Source: Pyronema omphalodes
Lineage: Eukaryota; Ascomycota; Pezizomycetes; Pezizales; Pyronemataceae
Assembly (NCBI GenBank): GCA_024516155.1
Contig: JAJJXM010000056.1
Span: 310,001-374,000 of the forward strand
Direction: 5' to 3'
DNA: 64,000 nucleotides
A program made the translations under genes and the position numbers. The notes below the pieces were generated by a model. It made no database searches. It saw nothing but the letters and a program-made list of their open reading frames with translations, and had not been told where the DNA came from. How positions within the stretch are numbered: position 1 is the first letter of the stretch; each line of letters opens with the position of its first letter. Positions 51,089-62,761 of this stretch are shown piece by piece.

Positions 51089-53824
51089 TGTTGATAAATT
51101 CGAAATGTTGATGTTGTAGCTGTTGACGCTATTCAGGCGCTGTCAGAGGAGGCGGGGAATTGAATTGAGGATCGTGTGGAACGGTGTTGTAGTTTAAATG
51201 GTGGGTATTATATATGCAGAGTCGACGGGAGAGTGTTGATAACGAAACGGCCCAGTCGATATGTGAGGGGTCAAGCTATAAGGTGGGGTTATGCGCTGGA
51301 CCAGTCGAATGGGGGCGGATTGTCAGGTGATGACGCCGTAAAACTGTAATTCGTGAAGGTGGGATGCAGGCAGAAGTAATTGGCGCAGATGTTTCAGATC
51401 TTGCAGTTCTATTGAAGTGATAGGATTGCAATGTGAGTCTGAGTTTGGAACCCAATATACTGCAGTTGGATGTTGAATTTGTAGATATTGAGTTTGAGCT
51501 CTGGAGATGAGACGGGCTCTTATGGTGGTCGGTGTAGCGGAGATCTTAGGTCGTAAGCTACGACGGAGCCTGGGAGAGCTCAAAGCTCAAGATATAGCTA
51601 CAGCTGTAGCTCGGAGGTTGGCGGAAGTAAGCGCGAATTCAACCGAAGGCGCGCTGAAGGTATATTTTGCAAGCTAAATCCGGGAGTCAGTGCGTTCGCT
51701 TCGGAGGCTACTCTTTGGTAGCTCGAGAGATTCGGAGTTCGATGTGAAGATACTCCTGAGCCAATTAAGCTTGGAGCTCTGTTTATTGTTCGTACGAAAG
51801 TCTGCGGGGTTATGATGTCGACCGGCGGCCAACGTGGTAGTTATGATTCAGAGCTGACTGTTGATCAATCTCGCGTATGTTATGATCTCTGAAACTCCTC
51901 CTGAGAGATGCCAATAGAGTTACAAGATCAGATCTCAAAGATATAGCTAACTTCGGGAATCGGCGCGGTTGTTGCGGGCGGATATAGACTTTGGTGGCTG
52001 GTTGAGGTTGGAGCTCCAGCAAACTGACTCGATCTGAAGCTGTCCATGGTGCCGGTCTCTAGCTGCCGCAAGCTCTAGCCGCGATGGCTAGGCTTTCTAT
52101 TTCGGGAAGGAGTGCATATGCCGTGCACACACGCGGGTTGGCAATGTATCGTGGGGTTATGGGAAGACAGAAACCTTCTGGAATGTTGTTGTGAGATAGG
52201 AACTGATAGATTGACATCGAGTAGCGTAAGGCTTAGCTTCAGCTGCGAGGAGCTGTGATTAGTTAAGGAGCCCTAAACCCTACTTTCATCTAAATTTGAG
52301 TTTAGATTCACAGAACTACTCTACACATTTTCTTACCTGGTAACTAATATGGAATGCTAAGAATATTTATGGCTACAATTTGGAGGAGTATATTCTTGAG
52401 CGAGCTAAAAGATCTATGGTGTGATTGACTTTGGTTTTCTAAGGAAGATTCGCATACTTGTAGTTAAATCCCGGTCAAGCTATGTTTTTGGTCGTTAAAG
52501 CCGTGTGTGTTTTCCTAATCGATTGGCCCAAAGCTTGTCTATACTAGTGTCGGAGCTTGTTATCTGGGTAATGGACGATAATAGAACACTCATCCGACGC
52601 AAATTAAAACTAAGAAATCAAATTACGTATCGCACATGTGAGATGATGTGCTTGATCTTTCATGAATGTGGATTGAAGCCAAAAGTATCACTCGGGTTGA
52701 TATATTAGCTGAAACCTCTCAATGTTGATGGAATCTCGTCTTCCGGAACCCCGAATTTAGCCATCTAAGGGTCAATCCGAAAGTCCAGATTTATATGATT
52801 CCATAATGCCTCGGAATACCTCTAACTAAGGAGATAACCTGCTTCGAATGTTATGTGTGATCACCTACACGTCGGACTTTATTGTCCGCATTATTTCCCA
52901 TGCGAGACTTCCAAATGACATAACTAGCCAAACTGATAGTCATTGACTAGTGAAAGATAATGCCAGACGTGCTAAGACCGCACATAAATCTAACCATACA
53001 TGCTAGAAGGAACGGATATATATTTTGACCATATCCGCAGCCTTAGTGTAGGACTAAGGATTATATATAACTCCGTTAAATCGAATGGAAGCTTGGAAGT
53101 TTCGTAAGAGAAGCTTCTATGGCTATAACCATGACAAAGATTGCCGAACAAAGCCAGTATGATAGAGTGAATCGTATTTACGTCAGATGACCAATAGGAT
53201 TATGTATAGCTTGAATGTTTTAGACGGGCGGATGTGGACAACTTAGCAGCAAGTTACTTTAGAACCACCTGTTCATGATTGTGAAAGAGCGGTGAAGTAA
53301 CATAGTGATCAGATTACTCCAGAGAACCTCAACTAAGTGTGAATCATGCACTAAACGCGTTGTTGATGCGTAATCCAGTAAGCTACTATTAATCGGGCCT
53401 ATGTTGACGAGCTCCCTACAAGCTCGACGCGGTCTCCCTACCTACCTCGTGATCGTGCCTCAACCTCTACAACACGTCAGACAAAATTCAGCGGGTACCC
53501 GCGTCCAGAATCGGAAAACTTACAAGGCGTGTAACTCACGCATTTCTTGACATATCATTGCGGCAATTTTACTGAGCCGCCGGATTGTGGTGGTAAATGG
53601 TAAACGACAACCTTATTGACGACTTAACTTTACCTGCAGCACGGACCTCCGAACGATCGAACTGAACCAGGAACGCGGCGGAACTAGTTAGTAGAGTTTC
53701 TACTCTACGCGCGCGCACACTAAGGGACGTGCTTACCACAACTTCCACTTGTCACTCGACTTCGACGTCACGAGCAAGACAAAGCAACGAGAACGAGCAA
53801 CCAAAACCTCCACAACAACAAGTC
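51089..53824. other. 2.7 kb gene-free stretch, AGCT-rich part
   Basis: No convincing gene. Between about 51570 and 52270 the tetramer AGCT (often GAGCTC or CAGCTG) occurs at unusual density. The rest is AT-rich. The last 400 bases are the 5' flank of the next gene. Confidence 0.45.
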
Positions 53825-54721
53825 ATGTCAGGTCGGACTATCTCCGACGCAAGATTTACATACTCCCCCGATCTGGGTCTTCTTTACGATTCAGAACCTC
53901 GAGACACCCAAACTACCATTACAGAGCGGGTTAAATCCGGTGATATCAACCTAAAATGGTTGAAAGCTCAGCTCGCTCACTATCAGCTAAGAGTCAGTGG
54001 AAATAAACAAGAGCTTGCTGCTCGGTTAACCAAAGCCGCTTCATCTGGGAAATTGAAGAACCAGCCAAAGGACAATAAGGAGTTGGAGAAAAGTTTAAAG
54101 GCAGCCTACCAGGCGCGTTTGAGTACACCCGGGAAAGTTACAAACGGCGGGATTACAAAAGCGACCAAATCAGCAGCGTCAGACACTTCATCGACTTCGT
54201 CAAAATCGGATCGAGGAGAAAACCGGCCAAGAATAAAGAGAAAGGAATCGGCAGCTTTGCACGCTGCTATTATTGCCAAATCGAAAAGGTCCTACGACCT
54301 TGCAAATTTGTATTCCCCGGAATTGCGGAACTTCAAAGTTTTGGACACCGAAAAATCTTTGTCTTCCGAACAACCTTGGATTTCGGATGAAAATGTGCTG
54401 GGACATTACACTCTCATATGCGAAGATACTCCTGAAGTAGAGTCTTCGTTGTTTCTAAAACGACATCCTACAGGACCTCGAATTATAGGTGAATTTACCT
54501 TTAACTTTGAGGCTGGGAAATTCAGTACAACCGCTATGCTTGACTGGCCCAAAAAGCGAGAGGAAAAATTTTTTACAGTAGAGGGAATAAAAGGGGATAT
54601 TCAGTTTAGACACAACGACGGAGAAACGGAGGTTCAGGGGACGCTGGAGACAGAAACACATGACGTTATTTATTGGTCAGGGTTCAAGGGCGAGTTGAAA
54701 ACGGTCGTTTCTGTTAAGTGA
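53825..54721 (+). CDS. SAP-domain-like protein
   Basis: Single exon of 298 residues from the ATG at 53825 (MSGRTISDARF); the open frame upstream to 53729 has no ATG. Residues 40-75 (INLKWLKAQLAHYQLRVSG, then NKQELAARL) fit a SAP motif, a helix-extended loop-helix that binds DNA or RNA. A Lys/Ser-rich linker with a basic patch (RPRIKRKES) follows. The C-terminal half (from about 180) looks like a beta-rich folded domain (HYTLICEDTPEVES, GPRIIGEFTFNFEAG, HDVIYWSGFKGEL). I do not recognise that domain. A nuclear or chromatin role is plausible but inferred. Confidence 0.75.
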   Translation: MSGRTISDARFTYSPDLGLLYDSEPRDTQTTITERVKSGDINLKWLKAQLAHYQLRVSGNKQELAARLTKAASSGKLKNQPKDNKELEKSLKAAYQARLSTPGKVTNGGITKATKSAASDTSSTSSKSDRGENRPRIKRKESAALHAAIIAKSKRSYDLANLYSPELRNFKVLDTEKSLSSEQPWISDENVLGHYTLICEDTPEVESSLFLKRHPTGPRIIGEFTFNFEAGKFSTTAMLDWPKKREEKFFTVEGIKGDIQFRHNDGETEVQGTLETETHDVIYWSGFKGELKTVVSVK

Positions 54722-55303
54722 AAAGAAAATGGTGTGGTGATTGATCGGTGTAAATGGATAATGCGATTGGGATTTTAGCTAGGAAATTTGTGTGGGATTT
54801 AATTGGAGTTTACGGAATTTCTTGTCTTTGATTTACTACATGTATTATGTGTATACTGTAGACGTTTGTACAGGAAAATGCTTTTGAATGGCTATGGTTA
54901 TAATATATTATGGTGGGCCTGTTTTCTAGGTATTCTTTATTTTCGCGGTTGGTATATCGATATACCGTCACTGGGGCCATTCTTCATGTTCACCCGTGGC
55001 CGAAACTCACCTTGAGCCTTCATCCACCATGTGCGCATATGCATACTGCGAAAGACCATTTAATATAGTCTTCTTCGCCACTACTTTTCTCATAACGCTG
55101 TATTATCAAACATATACATATTCCCATCTCATACACCTCCTTATTCTCTCTTCTCTCCATTTCGTCCTCGGTACCCAACCCCTAACCCCATCACCTGACC
55201 GCAACCCCGGCAACCAAACACCCATGTCAGGATCCATAGCAAGAACAAGTTCAGGCCATTATTCGCGCCGTCATTCCCCGCGCTCCCCGCGCGTCACAGC
55301 ACG
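54722..55303. promoter_or_regulatory. Intergenic, upstream of TUL1
   Basis: 580 bp. It contains the palindrome GGTATATCGATATACC at about 54950-54965. No gene. Confidence 0.45.
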
Positions 55304-57798
55304 ATGGAACAAAACCGCGCACTCCTCCTTTTAATCCTTCTTATAATATGGTTCTTTCCAGACAGTTCCTCACCACCTGAAGATCCAAAGCGTATTATTC
55401 ACGAACATGACCTACTCGAAAAGCTTATCAACTCAACTTATGGACATCCCGGAAACCTAACTGGACTATTATCATCTCCTAGTATCATTAACGGGACTGC
55501 GCCTGGTGGAGAAAATAATACTGAATCGGCGATCCCTACACCCCCTGATGTTGTTAGAGAACAGTGGTTTAGGCTTAGAAGAAAAGTATTGGGGAGATAT
55601 GTTGATACCGATCGAGAGCTTGTGGAAGCTTCAGCTTTGCAACGTCGACGTCCTTTGTTAGCTCCGAAACAACCGTCAAGAGATCTCCCGCTGAAGTCCC
55701 TTCCTCCTATCTATCAAAATGCAACCGGAAGCATCCAAGGTAGCTGGTCGAAGCTATTATTCAATCCACCGCTCCCAACAACGGCGCTACCAAATATTAC
55801 ATACCCCACAAACTTATCGAGCTTAAATGAGGGGGAGATGGTATTGGCGTTTGAAGACTCTATTGAAAGCGAGGCGCAGGGGAAGAGGTTGAATGTTATG
55901 AAGATGGGGTTGCGGCTTAGGGATAAAGAAGGACGGCAGGAGGCGGCGGTTAGTTTGCATGGAGTTCATTGGAGTGAGACAGGAGAGATGATAGCCGTTA
56001 CTACTGGAGAGAGGTGAGTTTTTCGTTTTTTGGGTTATTCCAACCCTGTTTTTTCGGATTGATTTGGGAGTGTTTGATCGTGAAGATTTTTGGACAAGTT
56101 TGCTGATTATCGGGATTCAAAAAACAGATTCGATGGAATTTATGCCTTACCTCATTTTACGTTATCGGAATCACAGTTTAATCAGACAAAAGAGCTATTG
56201 GTACCGTCGATCAACAAAACTATTACGGAGATGGAGCAGAATAGATATTCGGAACCACCATGGACGCAAGGACCAGACGGTAGCGGAGGAGATGATAAAC
56301 CACAGTGCGAATATATTATCTATGCGCAACTTCATCCGGTGGATCATGGCGTTAATGGTGAGCCGATGGATTTGGATACGCTGAAGGATATTGAAAGAGA
56401 AATGCGATTTCCAACGGGATCTGCTACGCCAAAACCACCACCTCTTATTGCGTCGGCAATGATATATTCTCCGAATTGTGGTTTTGTGCTGGATGCAGAT
56501 GGGTTGGAAGGAAAGAAGTTATGGGCGATATATGACCAGGCGACGCATTTTGCGTTGGGAGCAGCAATTCTTGGTTGTCTACAGATATGGGTATTGATAC
56601 GACAGATGAATGAATCCAATACTCTTAGTACGATCAGCCGAGTCAGTTTTTGGATGATAACAATGATGGCAGTTGTTGATGGATATTATTTCTTCATCTT
56701 TATGGCGGCGGCTTTACTCCTTGGACCAGCGACTTTCTTGGCTATGGTTACGGTTTCTTTTTGTTATTTGATGCTTTCGGCGGTCTTCGGAATGAGGTTT
56801 TTGGTCACAACTTATCGGGTGCAGAGACAATCTGCACCTGCCACTGTAACCACTGCCGCCCCCGCACCTACACGTACACCTACACCTGTGGCGCCGCCTC
56901 CTTCGAATACTGCAGAGGGGCTTCCGATGCCCGTGACAGCTGAAGCGCAGACTCCACTTATTATACCGCCAGCCCCGAATGCTACAACCAACCAGAATAC
57001 TACGGCTGCAGTTACTGATGAAGAAGTCAATTCCGAGATCGGCTCACTACATATGAAGTTTTATTTCCTGCTTGTGGGGATTTTCTTCTTTACACTTTAT
57101 GTTGCAACATGGCCACCTTTCTTCCGGGATATTTTGGTGCACTCGCTGTTGATTCTTGTCAATTCCTACTGGGTGCCGCAGATTTATCGAAATGTCATGC
57201 GAGGTTGCCGGAAAGCTCTTCAGTGGGAATTCGTCTTTGGAATGTCGGTTCTTCGATTGGTACCGGTATTTTACTTTTACCTTTATCCCAAAAATATTTT
57301 TCTTCTTGAACCAAACCCACAAGCTGTTGCGGTCATCTCAGGTTGGGTTTGGATTCAGTGTATGGTGTTGGTAAGTCAGGATGTTTTGGGGCCACGTTTC
57401 CTGGTTCCTAGCAGATCGCTCCCGCAAGTGTATGACTACCACTCGGCTTTACCTGTCGATGAAGAGGCGGCTCAAGCGATGGGTTCGCCGGTCGATGATG
57501 GGCGTGCCAGAAGCTTTGATTGTGTCGTGTGCATGCAGACGGTCGAGGTACCGACGGCAGGAACAGGGGACGGACGCGACGGAGGTGGGGAGCCGATCGG
57601 GTTGCTGGGTCGGAGGGGATACATGGTTACACCATGTAAACATGTCTTTCATACGCATTGTCTCGAAGGATGGATGCGCCATCGTCTACAGTGTCCAATT
57701 TGCAGGTGCGTTGAAATTGTTTTTTTGTTGAAACTCCGAAGTCCGGAAATTCGGAAGCTAATAATCATATGCATAGAAATCCACTTCCGGCGTTATGA
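55304..57798 (+). CDS. TUL1: Golgi DSC E3 ubiquitin ligase, RING subunit
   Basis: Exons 55304-56013, 56086-57705 and 57777-57798 give 783 residues. Tul1/Dsc1 is the membrane RING ligase of the DSC complex, which acts in Golgi protein quality control and in SREBP activation in fungi. A signal-anchor (ALLLLILLIIWFF) starts the protein. A lumenal domain with several N-glycosylation sequons (NSTYG, NITY, NATG) follows. Five to seven membrane helices occupy about 400-690, interrupted by a Thr/Pro/Ala-rich loop. A RING-H2 finger ends the protein: FDCVVCMQTVEV near 718, then CKHVFHTHCLEGWM and CPICRNPLPAL. The CPICRNPLP ending is typical. Confidence 0.94.
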
Positions 57799-58705
57799 GC
57801 GGTGGGGGGCGTGGTTTGCTTCGAGGGGTTTTGTTTTGGTTATGTTTTGCTGGATTTTGCACTTTTGCATCAGGGAGTTTGGGAGTTTGGGGAAATTTGT
57901 TCTGCATAGAGTAAAGTATTTACATACACAAGATATCCATTGCTTAGATAGATGATTGTGGTGATTCGCTTGCTTTTTACTTTAATGATTACAATATCCG
58001 TTGCTTGGATGAATTATCCATGGTGATTTCAATCTGGCTTTTACTGATTACAATTCCAAAAGTTATTCGTTACGTGCGATTTCACGCGTTAATTTGCATT
58101 TTTCAACATCCAACATCATTCGAAGCCATTCACCATCTTCTTCCTTCTTCCTTCTTCATTACATCTACATACTGTCCTCTAGCCACCTCATCCATCCCCC
58201 GGCTCTCCTACATCCCCGTCGAATTCTCTACAACCGTCCCACCGGCGTTCTCAACCCCCCCGGCCAAGCCGTTGGTTTGTCGGAACCGAAAAGTCCGACG
58301 CGCGCTAATACGGCAAGACAAGGTCAGGCAAGATGGACAGAGGTGGGAGAGCGTCCGAACAGAAAGCGACACAATCCGCGGCGGCAGCACACAATCAGAG
58401 ATTCACCATTCGGACATCGACCTTGATTCCTTGGCCTATCGACCGAACCAACCATTTCGACGGACATTGATTCTCCCGCCCGAGCAAGATTGTCTCACAG
58501 CCACCTCGTCTATCGCCAGGCACCATCGAGAGTAGCCAGCAGCATATCTAGAGCAATCGTTCCAGTTGCTTCCGCTTGTACCTCTCTACTTCTCGAATCC
58601 ATTCAACACCTCTTTGTTCTCCGGTGAATCAAGACACGTTCTACATCTTTGAATTGATCGTCCCCAAGAAAACAAAAAAAAACTCCCCTATCGACTGGCA
58701 ACACA
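57799..58705. promoter_or_regulatory. Upstream region of LAG1
   Basis: 900 bp. An open frame at 58005-58535 is C-rich, lacks motifs and probably lies in the promoter and 5' leader. Confidence 0.45.
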
Positions 58706-60230
58706 ATGGCGAGACCAAGAAGGAAGTCCTCTCTGGGCGAGGATATTCGTGGCGATACTTCAGCTCCTGCAGTATCGACAATGCCCACAACAACATCACA
58801 GGTTCATCCCATGATTCCCACAATACCTAGGTCGAGGTGTCTGTATTATAAAATGCAGGTACCCATGACGTCGTGGCATGTTCGCTAACCTCCGTAGCGA
58901 GCAGCTTCAAGAAGTCGACGTCAGGCGCTGAGTAAAGACCGCCGAACGCGCTCAAGGACACGAACTTTCTTTACGTGGTACCGTGAAGTATCCTATCGGA
59001 ACACCTGGCGTGAGCCTCCATGTCCCTTAATATCTATCTTCAATCCCTCCTAACAACTCGACAGTAAACCCATTGGTTGTGATCCTACTCATCCTCGCCG
59101 CCTACGCCGTCAACCCCTCCCCAACAAACCCCTTCCACTCATGGATATTTCTCTCCTATCCTCAAGCTCCGGACCCAACGTCCATGTGGCCTGAAGCAAC
59201 CCAATATGGCAAAGGACTAAAAGACATTTCCTTCGTCCTATTCTATACCTTTTTCTTCAGCTTCACCCGGGAGTTTCTTATGCAGCGAGTTCTCCGGCCA
59301 TGTGCTCTACGCGCGGGAATCACCAAAAAAGCCAAAATCGCCCGCTTTATGGAACAAACCTACACCGCGGCCTACTTTGCCGTCTTCGTTCCCTTCGGTC
59401 TCTATGTTATGTACAACACAGAAGTTTGGTATTTCCGTACCGCGGGATTCTACGAGCGATACCCTCACCACACCCACACGGCCGATTTCAAGGCCTATTA
59501 CCTTCTCCAAGCTGCATACTGGAGTCAACAGGCTATTGTTCTTATGCTCCAGCTTGAAAAGCCAAGAAAGGACTTTTATGAGCTTGTGTTGCATCACGTT
59601 GTCACTTTATCTTTGATTGCTAGCTCATACCGATTTCATTTCACTTACATGGGTATTGCGGTTTTCATTACCCATGATATTAGTGATTTCTTCTTGGCGA
59701 CTTCAAAGACTTTGAATTACCTCGACCATCCTTTAATTGGACCTTACTTTGGACTTTTCATCGTCGTCTGGATTTATACTCGCCATTATATCAATCTAGG
59801 AATCATTATCAGTATCCCAAGAGAATTCAAAACTATCGGACCGTTTGTATTGGACTGGGATAGAGGATATTATAAATGTCGGTTGGCGCAGTTTATTTCG
59901 GGAAGTTTATTGGGTGCTATTCAGGCGCTGAATTTGTTTTGGTTATGGTTTATTTTGAGGATTGCGAAGAGATTCGTTTTGAGTAGTGAGGCGGTCGATG
60001 AGAGAAGTGAGGATGAGGCGGAAAGTGAGGATAGTGATGATACGCCGTAAGTTTCTCTTCTCTTTTGGGGGGGGGCGGGTTTGAAATTTGGATTGCAGAG
60101 GCTAATTGGAATGAAATATAGGACTCCTAAGATTGAAATTACTCCCGCAGCTGGAGATAATGGAACGGAAGAGAAAACAGATACTGCAGTATCAGTAGAC
60201 GAAGTGAAAGAGGAGAAAAAGGAGTTGTAA
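58706..60230 (+). CDS. LAG1: Ceramide synthase, Lag1/Lac1 type
   Basis: Exons 58706-58858, 58898-59009, 59065-60046 and 60122-60230 give 451 residues. The enzyme joins a fatty acyl-CoA to a sphingoid base in the ER. A basic N-terminus (RSRRQALSKDRRTRSRTR) precedes LNPLVVILLILAAYAVNPSP, the first membrane helix. The TLC domain has FTREFLMQRVLRP, the catalytic FYELVLHHVVTLSLIASSY with its His pair, FITHDISDFFLATSKTLNYL and VVWIYTRHYINLGI. The C-terminus is acidic (SEDEAESEDSDD), as in fungal Lag1, where it is a phosphorylation site region. The exon 1/2 junction (KMQ-RAAS) rests on a GTACCC donor and is less sure. Confidence 0.94.
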
Positions 60231-60650
60231 GCTGTAAGCTGTAGATACGAGATATGAGATACGATCTCCTGGAGGGTTGGGAGGTATGTGTGTGTTGGTG
60301 TGTGGCAGGTAGCAGGGGTGGATTGGTGTATGAACAGAACAAACCAGACGAACGAATCGAATCGAATAAGGAAATATGATATCAGGATGGACATGAATGG
60401 AAGAAAATTAGTTGGAAATCGGAATACCCATACAGGAAACTAGTGGAAAGAAAAATATGTTGGAGGTTGGGATACTATGATTATAAGATATCTTTTTTTT
60501 TGTTGTTTTTCTTTTCTTTACAATAGTAGATGATGATGCATTGCATTATGGGAGGGAGTTTTTATTTTTTTATTTTTTTCTTCTGTGTTTTCTGTGTTTT
60601 TTTTTTCTGCGTTTCCAGTTTTCTGTGTTTTTGCTTTTGATAAAGTTTGT

Positions 60651-60765
60651 TGAGTTGAGAAGTTGAGAAGTTGAGAAGTTGAGAAGTTGAGAAGTTGAGA
60701 AGTTGAGAAGTTGAGAAGTTGAGAAGTTGAGAAGTTGAGAAGTTGAGAAGTTGCGAAGTTGAAGT
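60651..60765. repeat. 10-base minisatellite, about 10 units
   Basis: The unit GAGAAGTTGA is repeated almost without error, decaying at the right end (TTGCGAAGTTGAAG). Read on the minus strand it gives a false frame of repeated Asn-Phe-Ser-Thr-Ser-Gln. Confidence 0.95.
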
Positions 60766-60865
60766 TGTTAAGGGCTATGATATGGTATGACGTAATTTTA
60801 ATACATGGAGCTGAAATACCCTCTTTTTTTGTCTTTGTTGAATGCATATGGATTACATACATACT

Positions 60866-60969
60866 GGGTTGTTTCGTTTGATGAAATGAATATGGATCAA
60901 ATGGTATGAAGTGGGGTTGTGGATTGTTTCGTTTGATGAAATGGATATGGATGAAGTGGTATGAAGCGG
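60866..60969. repeat. Two-copy direct repeat, period 55 bases
   Basis: TTGTTTCGTTTGATGAAATG begins near 60869 and again near 60924. Similarity continues through GGTATGAAGTGG / GGTATGAAGCGG. Confidence 0.85.
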
Positions 60970-61921
60970 GATTGAAAGGATGGAAAAACATACGCGATGT
61001 ATAATACGCGCCATAACTTAACTTGGATCAGCGCCCAGCCCTATATGAACCCCCGAAGATCCGGATGCGGATGGGAGGAATTCGTGGGGAAGGGGAAGAA
61101 AAAAGTAATCAATATGTGGGATATATGTGGGATATTTTGATTTCTCATCTATAATCCATGATCTACTTGCTAGTAACTTTGGAGCGAAGACGGGGGGGGG
61201 GGGGGTACGGCAACGCATCTGTACATGGAGGGACAAAAAACTTTTGCACTTTTAATTTGCATTTGCACTTTTAATTTTTCACTTTTCATCCGTTGTAACG
61301 CAACAACACAGCCACACCGCTGGTTAACTCACAGATTCTCACGCTTGCAGAACACCTCCTAAATGTGGACTCGGCGAATCATATATTAATGTGCAGCTGA
61401 ATATAGAAATGAAAACTCTCATACAACATGCTATCATTGCCAGGAAGGGATAGACTATGAGAGGAGGTGCGGTGAGAGAGGAGATGTGGGCAAGAAGATT
61501 CAAGTGAGTAGGTAAAAATAAGGAGAGATATATGCAGGGAGATGGGTGAGGAGATCTGAGAGACGGTCGCTGAAGGTGTGAGACTGGACCTCCGCGATTT
61601 ATCAACACCATTGCATATGTCATGATCATTGAGATCAGCGTGATGGTGGGATTTAAATGGAATCAAAACACAATATAGCACAGCACAAATGGGCAGGTTT
61701 GGAAGTCATCTCAGGCTTAAGAGTATGATCAATGTACCTGCGTTATGAACATTGTGACCAAATTGGGTGTATAAGTCAGCCGTTATCATTATTATGCATT
61801 CAATACAATTCCATAAAGTTATAGGTTTCATGCAAATTCCAGTTCCGAAGGACAGCTCATAGTAATAAGGAAACAGATGATTCCACCATAATTTCAACCC
61901 CAACAAAATCATTATCCCCGT

Positions 61922-62152
61922 TCACACAGAAGAATCCTGATCCACCTCCATACTATCCTGATCATCCTTGACGTCACTGTGTGAATCGTCTATTTCTTCC
62001 CCATCACAATCACCCGAGAGATCAATAACCGATAGTGTGTCCAGCCTCTTATGATCCAACGTTGCAAGAGGCCTGTTGAAGTCAGGCAGACGTGGAGAAT
62101 CACCGTCTAGCATTGTCTCCAATGACCTCTTTGTCCCTTTTGCCCTGCGCAA
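61922..62152 (-). pseudogene. Possible coding relic inside the inverted-repeat element
   Basis: The frame encodes RRAKGTKRSLETMLDGD ... and ends in an acidic tail (DDQDSMEVDQDSSV). It resembles the disordered C-terminus of a larger protein, and a transposase end is a natural guess given the element around it. No catalytic motif is present, so this is inference only. Confidence 0.3.
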
Positions 62153-62164
62153 TACATTCTTAAC

Positions 62165-62331
62165 TCGCCTCTGTCTCCTCTCCTCTCCTCTCCTCTCCTC
62201 ACCTCTCCTCTGTTATCATCTGCTCTCCCGTGCTCTCCCCAGCTCTCCCCCGCTCTCCTCCGCTCTCCTCCGCTCTCCTGCGCTCTCCTCCGCTCTCCTC
62301 CGCTCTCCTCTGCTCTACTCTGCTCTACTCT
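62165..62331. repeat. CT-rich array, CGCTCTCCTC units
   Basis: Starts as (CTCCT)n and passes into about eight diverged units of ten bases (CGCTCTCCTC, TGCTCTACTC). Lies within the inverted-repeat element. Confidence 0.85.
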
Positions 62332-62709
62332 GTAGCAGCGGTGCGCGGCGGGTAGCGTCGCCGCTGTGTAAGTAGCCTACATACAACTGATGTATACGCG
62401 CTTGCGATTTTGTGATGCGCGCCTGTCACTGTTTTAGTCAGCGGTGTGGCTGTGTCGTTGTGGCGACAATCTATTTTGGTAGGTGGGTACTCCTCCTCTG
62501 TTGCACTGCTGCGTTGCAACGGATGAAAAGTGAAAAAGGCAAATGCAAATTAAAAATGCAAAGTTTTTTTGTCCCTCCATGTACAGATGCGTTGCCGTAG
62601 GGGGGGGTGAGGGGGATGTGTAATATGGTGTATATGCTTGGCCATTGAATCTTTTTTCTGTTTTTTGTTTTTTGTGTGTTTGCTAGGGAGATTTAGGGAT
62701 TTTCTGGAT

Positions 62710-62761
62710 ATACTCGTGCCTAAAGATGGTGGCTAGCGCCACCACCTTTAGTCACGAGTAT
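62710..62761. repeat. Near-perfect hairpin, 24-bp arms, 4-base loop
   Basis: ATACTCGTGCCTAAAGATGG at the left pairs with the complement of 62738-62761. 22 of 24 bases match and the loop is TAGC. No U-run follows, so it is not a bacterial-type terminator. A fold-back transposon end or a recombination product is likelier. Confidence 0.85.

Larger units (their letters stand above)
60231..61205. other. Repeat-rich 3' flank of LAG1
   Basis: Contains poly-T runs, a 10-base minisatellite (60651-60765) and a two-copy 55-base-period duplication (60866-60969). It ends in a G14 run (61192-61205). No gene. Confidence 0.6.
61206..62599. mobile_element. DNA transposon relic with >100-bp terminal inverted repeats
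   Basis: The left end TACGGCAACGCATCTGTACA (61206) is matched by the complement of the right end (TGTACAGATGCGTTGCCGTA, ending 62599). The match continues with small gaps for over 100 bp (ATGGAGGGACAAAAA, TTTTCATCCGTTG and, after a gap of about 50 bp, ACACAGCCACACCGCTG). The element is flanked by G14 on the left and G8 on the right in the same orientation, as if inserted into a G run. Inside are a short acidic open frame on the minus strand (61922-62152) and a CT-rich array. There is no intact transposase, so it is non-autonomous or decayed. Confidence 0.8.

Noticed and set aside
58005..58535. 176-codon open frame before LAG1
   Set aside because: No recognisable domain, Pro/Ser/Arg composition typical of C-rich fungal leaders, and a second overlapping frame of similar quality.
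60518..60991. 157-codon minus-strand frame with repeated FSTSQLLN
   Set aside because: Produced by the 10-base minisatellite, not a protein.
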